NCBI GenBank assembly: GCA_958296125.1
Contig: OY282444.1
Coordinates: 3,133,623 to 3,197,622, forward strand
From: an uncultured Poribacteria bacterium
GTDB lineage: Bacteria > Poribacteria > WGA-4E > PCPOR2b
Length of the DNA: 64,000 nt
Reading direction: 5' to 3'
This document shows, piece after piece, positions 52,229 through 59,656 of this stretch (positions within the stretch are counted from its first letter, which is position 1; each line of letters starts with the position of its first letter). The translations under genes and the position numbers were made by a program. The notes under the pieces are model-generated. The model saw only the letters and a list, made by a program, of their open reading frames with translations. It was not told where the DNA came from and searched no databases.

Positions 52229-53836
52229 GGGTGAATCTCCTTTAACGAATAAATTGTTTTTCAAGCGTGTCAATGAGGAACTTTTGGCTACGATTTCCTT
52301 TTGTAGAGTTACAGGCTCCGCATAGCAGCTGCAAATTATTGGGTTCGTCGGTGCCGTTTTTAGATTTAGGTCTAATATGATCAATCGTCATATTCCTAAA
52401 CGGAAATGGGTGTTTACAGCCGTTGCATCGCCCTTCTTGGTTTCCATACATTCTGTGTTTATGGGAACGGAACGCTTGCAGCTCGGTTTGCGAATAGCTC
52501 TGATCGGGCGGGTGACTGAATAGAGTTGTAATTGGAATCTGTTTTTCGGTTGTTGGGTGAGTGAGTTGAGGTGGTGTTCTTGAAACAGTGACATCCTCTA
52601 TGGGATTCCAGAGGTCGGTGCCCTTATCAACCTCGTCTTGGAGCCTGAGTTTGGTGATAACCTCTGCGGACTCAGACATATCAATGCCAACCCATTGTCG
52701 TCCCAGATTCTCCGCCGCAACGCAAGCCGTAGCGCACCCACAAAAGGGGTCTAATACCATGTCGCCTTCGTTGCTTGAGGCTTTGGTGATGCATTCTAGA
52801 AGGGCAAGGGGCTTCTGGGTGGGATAACTGGTGCGCTCAGTTGCTTTAGATCCCATTTTAATGTCAGCGATTATATCTTGGAGTGGGCGCCCTGGGCTGC
52901 TATCTAAATATCCCTTGAGTCTTGGTATTGTTCCCTTCTTGGGCCAATAAATTAACCCTGCCTCATCAAGGGCGTTTAGGCGGTCATGTATACTGGAGAT
53001 TTGCCTGTAGTTTGGGATGAAATGCTTTTCGATATATTCGGCATACGCGTTGGTACGCGGCACAGCCCAATGCCTTCCAGTATCTGTAGGATTTACGCCA
53101 CGCCAGGGCTGCCCAGATTCTCCTTTACTTGTTCCTGCCCCTGTGAGATCGCCAACTCGATACCGTCCACGAGCGTCTTGATGACAGTAGGACTTTTTAA
53201 TATATTTGGGATCATGTGCTTCGTATTGTGAGTTCCATGTTGCATTGTCTTTCTTGGTGTAAAAAAGGAGCGTATCGTGGATGCGTCCGAATCTGCCAGG
53301 GTCATTGTGTGTTGATGTCCGCTTCCAAATGACTTCATTCTGGAAGTTCTCCTTTCCGAAGATGGAATCCATTACCATTTTTAGATAATGGCTTGCGGTG
53401 GGGTCGCAGTGTAGGTAGATACTCCCTGTTGGCTTGAGAATTCTGTGCATTTCAAAGAGTCGGATTGCCATTGCCATTAGATAGATTTTCATGGACTTGT
53501 CATAAAGTGTTTCCGCAGCTTGGATAACTTGGTAAAGTTCTGGATTCTGCTCGGCGACTTCTCCATACCATTCGTGCTTTACATCCTCGTCGGTCCAGAT
53601 GTCTTTGAAAGAGGCACCCTCTGCTTTAGAGCCGATGGGTGCCTTGTATTTCTTCTTAGTATTGAAAGGTGGGTCTAAGTAGATGAGGTCTATAATCTCT
53701 GGATCTATGTTCCGCATGATGTTGAGGTTGTCAGCGATATAGAGGGTTCTGTTTTTGATGTTCATGGTGCTTTCTTATTGATAAGGGATTTGAAGTGATT
53801 TATCCAATGCCAATGTATAACATAATCGCATCATAT
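52165..53836. repeat. Tandem duplication, copy 1 (about 1.67 kb)
   Basis: Begins within codon ~21 of the UPF0261 gene and ends in CATAATCGCATCATAT (53821-53836). It is joined directly to copy 2 (53837-55449), which ends with the same 16 bases at 55434-55449. Both outer parts of the copies differ by only a few bases per 100, except for a replaced central block (about 52839-53320). Confidence 0.9.
52242..53765 (-). CDS. DNA methyltransferase fused to HNH nuclease, copy 1
   Basis: Bifunctional restriction-modification-like protein of 507 residues. Residues ~1-400 are a beta-class amino-methyltransferase: motif IV is LDPPFNT (~31-37), favouring N6-adenine. SIYLHCDPTASHYLK follows. A variable region spans ~149-309, then TSYPTQKP and motif I DPFCGCATACVAAE with the acidic GIDMSE. 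The C-terminal ~65 residues are a Cys4-type HNH nuclease (CNGC, MTIDHIRPKSKNG, LLCGACNSTKGN). I place the start at the ATG 53765 because the sequence upstream is out of frame relative to copy 2. It has no strong ribosome-binding site. The -35 of the ancestral promoter is missing, so expression may depend on readthrough from copy 2. Confidence 0.88.
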   Translation of the reverse strand: MNIKNRTLYIADNLNIMRNIDPEIIDLIYLDPPFNTKKKYKAPIGSKAEGASFKDIWTDEDVKHEWYGEVAEQNPELYQVIQAAETLYDKSMKIYLMAMAIRLFEMHRILKPTGSIYLHCDPTASHYLKMVMDSIFGKENFQNEVIWKRTSTHNDPGRFGRIHDTLLFYTKKDNATWNSQYEAHDPKYIKKSYCHQDARGRYRVGDLTGAGTSKGESGQPWRGVNPTDTGRHWAVPRTNAYAEYIEKHFIPNYRQISSIHDRLNALDEAGLIYWPKKGTIPRLKGYLDSSPGRPLQDIIADIKMGSKATERTSYPTQKPLALLECITKASSNEGDMVLDPFCGCATACVAAENLGRQWVGIDMSESAEVITKLRLQDEVDKGTDLWNPIEDVTVSRTPPQLTHPTTEKQIPITTLFSHPPDQSYSQTELQAFRSHKHRMYGNQEGRCNGCKHPFPFRNMTIDHIRPKSKNGTDEPNNLQLLCGACNSTKGNRSQKFLIDTLEKQFIR

Positions 53837-53898
53837 GTTCCAACGATGCCAACTGTTTTTGCCATTTCGTCTGTGTTTATTTTGACGGTGACGCTCAT
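53800..53898 (-). CDS. Chimeric mini-ORF from the duplicated UPF0261 start
   Basis: Ribosome-binding site AAAGGAG, ATG at 53898 and 21 codons of the UPF0261 start (MSVTVKINTDEMAKTVGIVG, one substitution) run across the duplication joint into 11 foreign codons, ending TAA at 53800. It would make a 32-residue peptide with no expected function, but it can be translated, because all start signals are intact. Confidence 0.6.
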   Translation of the reverse strand: MSVTVKINTDEMAKTVGIVGTYDAIMLYIGIG

Positions 53899-55449
53899 GG
53901 GTGAATCTCCTTTAACGAATAAATTGTTTTTCAAGCGTGTCAATGAGGAACTTTTGGCTGCGATTTCCTTTTGTAGAGTTACAGGCTCCACATAGCAACT
54001 GCAAATTATGGGGTTCGTCAGTCCCGTTTTTAGATTTAGGTCTAATATGATCAATCGTCATATTCCTAAATGGAAGTGGGTGTTTACAGCCGTTGCATCG
54101 CCCTTCTTGGTTTCCGTACACTCTGTGTTTATGGGAATGGAACGCTTGCAGCTCCGCTTGCGAATAGTCCGGTGGGGTTAGTTGATTAAATAGACTATTG
54201 ATTGGAATCTGTGTTTCGGGGGTGGGGTGAGTGAGTGGAGGCGGCGTTCTGGAAACCGTGATGTCCTCTATAGGATTCCAGAGGTCGGTGCCCTTATCAA
54301 TCTCGTCTTGGAGCCTGAGTTTGGTGATAACCTCTGCGGACTCAGACATATCAATGCCAACCCATTGTCGTCCCAGATTCTCTGCAGCAACGCAAGCCGT
54401 AGCGCACCCACAAAAGGGGTCGAATACCATGTCACCTTCGTTGCTTGAGGCTTTGATGATGCGTTCTAACAAGGCAAGTGGTTTCTGGGTGGGATAACCT
54501 GTGCGCTCGTTGCCAGCGGTTGGGAGAATATCTGTCCAGATGTTGTTAGGTATCATTCCATCTGGTCTCTGTTTACGATGTATCTTACCATTAGGAGTGA
54601 TTTCTAAGCCCCCTTCATTATCAATAGTTTGCAGTTTAGACTTGCTGACTGTCCAGCCCGATGGATGTGGCGGTATGAAACCTTTATATTCATAGCACAA
54701 GTTGGGCCTTGCACCGAGGCCGGGGGGTCGAAATGGACTTCTTCTCTTATATCTTCCCTTGCTATCTTGTTGGGGGAAGTTTTCCGCCAAGTATTCTTCT
54801 GAATAGGGTGCTTTGATTGCATCGCTGTTAAATTGATGCTCATTATTCTTTGAATACCATAGGAGTGAGTCACTAGACCGCCCCCAGCTACGGGGGGAAT
54901 GTTGACTTGTTTTTCCTGCACCTTTGATTCTTTCCCAAACAATCTCATTCCGAAAATGTTTCTTTCCAAAGATAGAATCCATGATAAGCTTGAGGTAGTG
55001 ACTTGCTGTTGAATCACAGTGTAGATAAATGCTACCTGTTGGCTTGAGAATGCGATGCATCTCAAAAAGTCGGATTGCCATTGCCATTAGATAGATTTTC
55101 ATGGATTTGTCGTAGAGGGTTTCTGCGGCTTGGATGACTTGGTAAAGTTCTGGATTCTGCTCGGCGACTTCTCCATACCATTCGTGCTTTACATCCTCGT
55201 CGGTCCAGATGTCCTTGAAAGAGGCACCCTCAGCTTTAGAGCCGATGGGTGCCTTGTATTGCTTCTTTGTATTGAAAGGTGGGTCTAAGTAGATTAAGTC
55301 TATAACCTCTGGATCTATGTTCCGCATGATGTTGAGGTTGTCAGCGATATAGAGGGTTCTGTTTTTGATGTTCATGGGGTGCTTTTTTATTGATAAGGGA
55401 TTTGAAGTGATTGATCCAATGCTAATATCATAGCATAATCGCATCATAT
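53837..55449. repeat. Tandem duplication, copy 2 (about 1.61 kb)
   Basis: Partner of 52165-53836, with which it is contiguous. Its central block (about 54509-54935) is not alignable with that of copy 1. It retains the upstream ATATG microrepeat and the promoter. Confidence 0.9.
53912..55375 (-). CDS. DNA methyltransferase fused to HNH nuclease, copy 2
   Basis: Sister of copy 1, 487 residues from the ATG at 55375. The N-terminal ~147 residues (LDPPFNT, the long helix DVKHEWYGEVAEQNPELY) and the C-terminal ~198 (TGYPTQKP, DPFCGCATACVAAE, HNH with MTIDHIRPKSKNG) are almost identical to copy 1. Residues ~148-289 differ completely (KGAGKTSQHSPRSWGR, GLGARPNLCYEYKG, PDGMIPNNIWTDILP). The frame runs upstream to 55447, but the matching codons in copy 1 are broken by a stop and a one-base shift, so this start is favoured. 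Catalytic motifs of both domains look intact, and a promoter precedes it. Confidence 0.88.
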   Translation of the reverse strand: MNIKNRTLYIADNLNIMRNIDPEVIDLIYLDPPFNTKKQYKAPIGSKAEGASFKDIWTDEDVKHEWYGEVAEQNPELYQVIQAAETLYDKSMKIYLMAMAIRLFEMHRILKPTGSIYLHCDSTASHYLKLIMDSIFGKKHFRNEIVWERIKGAGKTSQHSPRSWGRSSDSLLWYSKNNEHQFNSDAIKAPYSEEYLAENFPQQDSKGRYKRRSPFRPPGLGARPNLCYEYKGFIPPHPSGWTVSKSKLQTIDNEGGLEITPNGKIHRKQRPDGMIPNNIWTDILPTAGNERTGYPTQKPLALLERIIKASSNEGDMVFDPFCGCATACVAAENLGRQWVGIDMSESAEVITKLRLQDEIDKGTDLWNPIEDITVSRTPPPLTHPTPETQIPINSLFNQLTPPDYSQAELQAFHSHKHRVYGNQEGRCNGCKHPLPFRNMTIDHIRPKSKNGTDEPHNLQLLCGACNSTKGNRSQKFLIDTLEKQFIR

Positions 55450-55471
55450 CATATCATCTATCAGCGGGCAA
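55443..55471 (-). promoter_or_regulatory. Possible promoter of the methyltransferase-HNH locus, TTGCCC-N17-TATGAT
   Basis: On the minus strand TTGCCC (55466-55471) and TATGAT (55443-55448) are 17 bases apart, in a run of ATATG repeats. The duplication endpoint falls immediately upstream of the -10, so copy 1 kept TATGAT (53830-53835) but lost the -35. Confidence 0.5.
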
Positions 55472-55526
55472 TAAAAAAGTGATAGGGGAATTCCATTGTC
55501 GTCTGCCAAAGTCCGATACACTATTT

Positions 55527-55541
55527 ACATGCGATTACCCT
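55527..55541 (+). repeat. Dispersed motif ACATGCGATTRCCCT, copy 3
   Basis: Differs from the two other copies at one base (A for G). It lies 97 bases upstream of a plus-strand promoter. Confidence 0.5.
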
Positions 55542-55637
55542 GAAAAAAGCGATAGATGAAGGGAATTGATTCTATCTTTATACTTACGTTTCACGTATCA
55601 TTCTAGTCTGTGTATCTTTACCGCACTGTATTTCTTA

Positions 55638-55691
55638 TTGACATCAGTTAGTGATCGCGTATAATGGTTACGCCCGCTTGTCATAACCATT
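55638..55691 (+). promoter_or_regulatory. Promoter TTGACA-N16-TATAAT with overlapping inverted repeat
   Basis: Perfect -35 (55638-55643) and -10 (55660-55665). AATGGTTA (55663-55670) and TAACCATT (55684-55691) form an 8-bp inverted repeat that overlaps the -10 and the start point, a position suited to an operator. A second pair, GTGATCGC (55651-55658) and GCGATCAC (55727-55734), spans the same region. Confidence 0.7.
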
Positions 55692-55770
55692 AAAGTTTGG
55701 ACTGGAGTGAAAACTGGAAAGACGAGCGATCACAGAAAATTTTGCGTTTCACAAGAAAGGAGCAGGTCAC

Positions 55771-56772
55771 ATGAAACTCGGTATTAACACATTTTTCATC
55801 ATGAAGTTCGGGTTGGAAGCGGGTCTCAAATTTTGTCAGGACCTTGGGGTAAAGGCAGTTGAGGTGGATGCAACTGAATCCGAGGTCAAGCGATACTGCG
55901 ATGTGGATACGTTAGTGGCAAACAAGGGGGCACTCGACCGTTGGCTTGACACCTATGCCAGCCACGGTCTTGAAATCTACTCCTTCGCCGCGCACGGTGC
56001 GCCGCTGTCGCCGGACAAGCAGGTTGCCGCAGAATATTCGCGTCAATTTCGACAGGCTTGCACCCTGATGGAAAAAATCGGTGTCACCCGCTTGGTCGTA
56101 GTCGCTGGGGTCCCAGAAGGTGCGGAAGGGGACAAAAGCCCGAACTGGATTGTCAACACCGATAAAGAGGGTTTCCCCGAAGCACTCGAATGGCAGTGGG
56201 AGAAAAGGTTGATCCCTTACTGGAAAGAGCATGGGCAGATCGCCGCCGATCACGGCGTGACGTTGTGCTTTGAGATGCAAATCCTTGACATGATTCACAC
56301 GCCAGCCAAGCTCATGCGGCTGCATGATGAAATCGGGCCCGTTGTCGCCTGCAACTTTGATATCTCGCACATGTGGGTACAGGGCATCGATCCCTTTGCA
56401 GCGATGCACTATCTCGGCGATCTTATCCAAAATGTCCATCTCAAGGACACACTCATCCACGAACCCAACGCTCGACTTCACGGATTGTTTGACTCAACGG
56501 ATTCAATTTATCCCGAACAGCGCGGCTGGTCATTTACGCTGCCCGGCTGGGGTCATGATGATCAGACATGGCGCGAGGTTATCACGACGCTGCGCTTTTT
56601 GGGATACGAAGGTATCCTCTCGCTTGAGATGGAGAGTGAGTACATCGAAATTGAGGAGGGCTTGAAAAAGACAGCGGCGTTCATCCAATCAATGGTGCTG
56701 GAGCAGCCGAAGGGGCCGTCGTGGTGGCAAGCCAAGGAATTGCATAAACGTTGGCAGGTGGAGCAGTCCTGA
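55771..56772 (+). CDS. Sugar phosphate isomerase/epimerase-like TIM-barrel protein
   Basis: Xylose-isomerase-like (AP endonuclease 2 family) barrel of 333 residues. The start is MKLGINTFFIM. Candidate metal ligands lie in LCFEMQ (Glu), CNFDISHMW (Asp and His), VHLKDTLIHEP (His, Lys, Asp) and the late SLEMESEY (Glu). An active isomerase is therefore plausible. AAAGGAG precedes the ATG, with a strong promoter 100-130 bases upstream. The TcuA-like gene follows 42 bases later, so they are probably one operon. Confidence 0.86.
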   Translation: MKLGINTFFIMKFGLEAGLKFCQDLGVKAVEVDATESEVKRYCDVDTLVANKGALDRWLDTYASHGLEIYSFAAHGAPLSPDKQVAAEYSRQFRQACTLMEKIGVTRLVVVAGVPEGAEGDKSPNWIVNTDKEGFPEALEWQWEKRLIPYWKEHGQIAADHGVTLCFEMQILDMIHTPAKLMRLHDEIGPVVACNFDISHMWVQGIDPFAAMHYLGDLIQNVHLKDTLIHEPNARLHGLFDSTDSIYPEQRGWSFTLPGWGHDDQTWREVITTLRFLGYEGILSLEMESEYIEIEEGLKKTAAFIQSMVLEQPKGPSWWQAKELHKRWQVEQS

Positions 56773-56814
56773 ATGGGTTATTGATGAGGCGGGAATGTTC
56801 TCGAGGAAGAGATT

Positions 56815-58302
56815 ATGGATGGAGAAGTTCGGACACAGGTAATCGTTGTCGGGGCCGGTAACGCAGCCCTTTCAGCAGCAGTGGCGGCACGGGAGCGTGG
56901 AGCAGATGTCGTTGTTCTAGAGAAGGCACCCCGTCAGCACCGAGGCGGGAATAGCGCGCTGACCGTGCACATGCGGTTTCCCTATGATGGCATGGACGAG
57001 TTGATGCCGCTGCTGCCCGGCACACCCTCAACGGATCTCCGTCGTATGGCTGACCGGATCGGTAGGTACACCCGCGCTGATTACTACGACGATATTATGA
57101 GCGTAACGGAGGGCCTGAGCGACCCGGAACTCGCGGAGGTCTTAGTCACCCAAGCTGCCCCGGCCGTCCGGTGGATGAGTTCCTATGGGCATACCTGGAT
57201 TCCGACCTACGCCAACCCGGTTTCTGCCAACGTGGTATCATTCAACGGGGGTGGCTATGGCCTCCAAGAACAGTGGTTCGGAACGGCTGAGAAGCTAGGT
57301 GTATCTGCGTATTACAACACCAGCGCAATAGGCTTGCTTCAGGATTCCCAAGGCAGAGTAACGGGGGTGCGAACAAAAACGTCGCAGGGTTACTGTAACT
57401 TCCGCGGCAGAGCGATAGTGCTGGCATGTGGCAGCTTTGAATCTAACCCGGAAATGCGCGCCCGGCACCTCGGTCCTGACTGGAAGGCAGTCAAGCTGAG
57501 GGGCGTTCCCTACAACACCGGCGACGGGCTCACTATGGGGTTGGAGAGCGGGGCGATGCCCTATGGGAGTTGGTCGAGCTGCCACGCCTCACCTCAAGAT
57601 CTGAATCGCCCGCCCTTCGACGTTCCCGGTCTAGATATCAGAGGAGATTTTTGGAGCCGCTATTCCTATCCCTTCGGGATTATGGTCAATCTCAACGGGC
57701 ATCGATTCATAGACGAGGGCGAAACTTGGCGGGGCCTCACCTATGCAAAGATTGGGAGAGCCGTTCTCGCCCAACCGCAAGGCATGGCGTTCCAGATTTT
57801 TGATCGCAAGCATCGACAGTTAGAGGTCATCCGGGGATACGAGAAAGCCACCGGCTTCAAGGCGAACACCCTGCAAAATCTGGCAAAACAGTTGGGCATC
57901 CCAGATATCTCGGCATTTACCCACACTGTGCACACATTTAACGCTGCTGTCCAGCCATGCGAATTTAACCCCTTTCGACTGGACGGAAAAAGCACTATAG
58001 GTATCACCCCACCCCGAAGTAACTGGGCACTCCCCCTAGATGCGCCTCCTTTTGAGGGATTTCCGGTGGTATGTGGGATGACTTTCACCTTTGGCGGTCT
58101 GCGGGTCACGCCCGAAGCAAGGGTCGTTCACACCATGGGTTATCCCATCCCCGGACTTTACGCTGCCGGCGAGATGGTGGGCGGACTGTGGCATGGAAAT
58201 TACCCCTCCGGGGCAGGGATGATGGCTGGCACAGTTTTCGGGCGCATCTCTGGAGTCAACGCCGCCGAGGAAGCATTTCAAACACACCTATCCTCTCTTT
58301 GA
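56815..58302 (+). CDS. FAD-dependent dehydrogenase, TcuA-like (fumarate-reductase flavoprotein family)
   Basis: A 495-residue flavoprotein. The FAD-binding motif is VVGAGNAALSAAVAA (~11-25), ending in a VVVLEKAP acidic position. RGGNSALT matches the GGxS/T motif of tricarballylate dehydrogenase TcuA and succinate dehydrogenase flavoproteins. The capping domain contains GGGYGLQEQWF. The C-terminal FAD segment is PGLYAAGEMVGGLWHGNYPSGAGMMAG. It most resembles TcuA, but tcuB is absent, so the substrate remains open. AGGAAGAG lies before the ATG. Confidence 0.83.
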   Translation: MDGEVRTQVIVVGAGNAALSAAVAARERGADVVVLEKAPRQHRGGNSALTVHMRFPYDGMDELMPLLPGTPSTDLRRMADRIGRYTRADYYDDIMSVTEGLSDPELAEVLVTQAAPAVRWMSSYGHTWIPTYANPVSANVVSFNGGGYGLQEQWFGTAEKLGVSAYYNTSAIGLLQDSQGRVTGVRTKTSQGYCNFRGRAIVLACGSFESNPEMRARHLGPDWKAVKLRGVPYNTGDGLTMGLESGAMPYGSWSSCHASPQDLNRPPFDVPGLDIRGDFWSRYSYPFGIMVNLNGHRFIDEGETWRGLTYAKIGRAVLAQPQGMAFQIFDRKHRQLEVIRGYEKATGFKANTLQNLAKQLGIPDISAFTHTVHTFNAAVQPCEFNPFRLDGKSTIGITPPRSNWALPLDAPPFEGFPVVCGMTFTFGGLRVTPEARVVHTMGYPIPGLYAAGEMVGGLWHGNYPSGAGMMAGTVFGRISGVNAAEEAFQTHLSSL

Positions 58303-58309
58303 GGCTATG

Positions 58310-58329
58310 GGTCGGGAAGATATCCGACC
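58310..58329. terminator. 6-bp hairpin after the TcuA-like gene
   Basis: GGTCGG and CCGACC pair across an 8-base loop, starting 8 bases after the stop; ACAGG follows. Related text occurs at 42330-42374. Confidence 0.4.
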
Positions 58330-58427
58330 TACAGGTATGATGTTGGTTCATTATGAACGCGTTACTACAAACTCAAGTGCGTAACTCTTATCACTTATGA
58401 ATTAATGTCATAACCCAACTCAGTTGG

Positions 58428-59561
58428 TTAAACCTCTTCGAGGATTGCCCCTTCAATGCCCCGGTGGTTATCCGGATAATGGTGCCAATAGACGACCAGG
58501 ACCCGTCCATCGTTGAGCTCCACCGACCAAGGATAGCCACAGTCTGCGCTCAATGCGTTGCCCTCTATCACAAACTCAGGCGCGGTATCTAAATCGCTCC
58601 CTTCAGGGTCTAACACCCTAGCGACACAGCCTCGCTGTGCCTCCCATCGAGTGCCTACCGTGAGAAAAATGCGCCCATCCCTCAATCCCAGCATGTGCCC
58701 CGGACTACCATGAACCATGGTTGGATGCCACGGCGACCATGTCTCCCCGTTGTTGTCGGAGTAGACCAGCGCGAGGAAACGACCAACGAACTGAGGATCT
58801 TCTGTGAAGGGACCCTCGAACCCTTGATCTCGAACGATGTCGGGTCCCAATCGCCCCGGATGACAGCGAAAGAGTACCAAGATACGGCCGCTCGGGGTTC
58901 GGTGGATGGTCGGCTCGCTGAAGTGGGCAACTGGATCCTCCGCAATCCGTCCGCCGTATTCCCATGTTTCTCCCATGTCACTCGACACGCGCAGCATGCC
59001 GAAGTAACGAAACTCGCCGGTGGTGAGGTCGGTTGCCTTGCTCGGCATGAGTAGGTGTCCATCTGGAAGTATCAGCAAGCCGCTTCGACTGACCCCTGAG
59101 TGCTGGGCGGGGTGTCCCCATACTGCGTCGGGTAGAGGCGGGAAGCGTTTGGGAGCACTCCAAGTATGCCCGTCGTCACGCGACCGGACCCAGAACGGTT
59201 TACCGTGCTGCACAACCCAACTCCCCCCATGTTCTACCGCATCCGCTGCGGGAACCAATTCGGTGCAGGATGAGTGTAGAAAGATACTTCCGTCCGGAAG
59301 GGTGTGGACACCGCGGTCCATAACCCCTCCGCGGGGATCAACAGTTACGAGATTGGGTCCGCTCCAAGTCTGTCCCTCGTCTTCGGACCGGCAAGCCTGC
59401 ACATTAAACAGCGGGTGTTCATGATGGGAATACCCCAGATGGGTCGCCCTTTGGAATGTTACCAACAAGCTACCGGAGGGCGTACGTGTCACAGTGGGGC
59501 TTAGGGCATACATACCCGATTCGTGATATATCGTCATACGGTCTGCAACTTGCCAACTCAT
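58428..59561 (-). CDS. BNR/Asp-box sialidase-like protein
   Basis: Six-bladed propeller of the sialidase superfamily, 377 residues. Four Asp-box motifs are visible: SEDEGQTW, SRDDGHTW, SSDMGETW and SDNNGETW, plus the FRIP-like start region LSPTVTRTPSGSLLVTF. There is no signal peptide, so it is probably cytoplasmic, or not a true secreted sialidase. AAGGAG precedes the ATG. In this lineage such proteins often sit near sugar-acid catabolism genes. Substrate unknown. Confidence 0.82.
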   Translation of the reverse strand: MSWQVADRMTIYHESGMYALSPTVTRTPSGSLLVTFQRATHLGYSHHEHPLFNVQACRSEDEGQTWSGPNLVTVDPRGGVMDRGVHTLPDGSIFLHSSCTELVPAADAVEHGGSWVVQHGKPFWVRSRDDGHTWSAPKRFPPLPDAVWGHPAQHSGVSRSGLLILPDGHLLMPSKATDLTTGEFRYFGMLRVSSDMGETWEYGGRIAEDPVAHFSEPTIHRTPSGRILVLFRCHPGRLGPDIVRDQGFEGPFTEDPQFVGRFLALVYSDNNGETWSPWHPTMVHGSPGHMLGLRDGRIFLTVGTRWEAQRGCVARVLDPEGSDLDTAPEFVIEGNALSADCGYPWSVELNDGRVLVVYWHHYPDNHRGIEGAILEEV

Positions 59562-59656
59562 GGTGTTCTCCTTCCAACCTACGTGCTATATTTCTTTACG
59601 CCGGGTGTGGTAAATTTTTGAGAATACAGTGACAGATGCCAAATGTCAATCGTTCT

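Larger units (their letters stand above)
55450..55770. other. Divergent control region between methyltransferase and isomerase genes
   Basis: No gene is seen. It holds the methyltransferase promoter -35 on the minus strand, the dispersed motif at 55527-55541, the plus-strand promoter at 55638-55665 and two short inverted repeats around it. Confidence 0.5.

Noticed and set aside
52229-52384. N-terminal extension of the UPF0261 gene (and the similar frame up to 54054)
   Set aside because: It is a shadow frame of the HNH region of the methyltransferase genes; the true start has its own AAAGGAG at 52228.
52242-55375. Assembly artefact as the cause of the duplicated methyltransferase genes
   Set aside because: The two copies differ throughout by scattered substitutions and wholly in the middle, which a simple assembly repeat would not give; still worth a read check.
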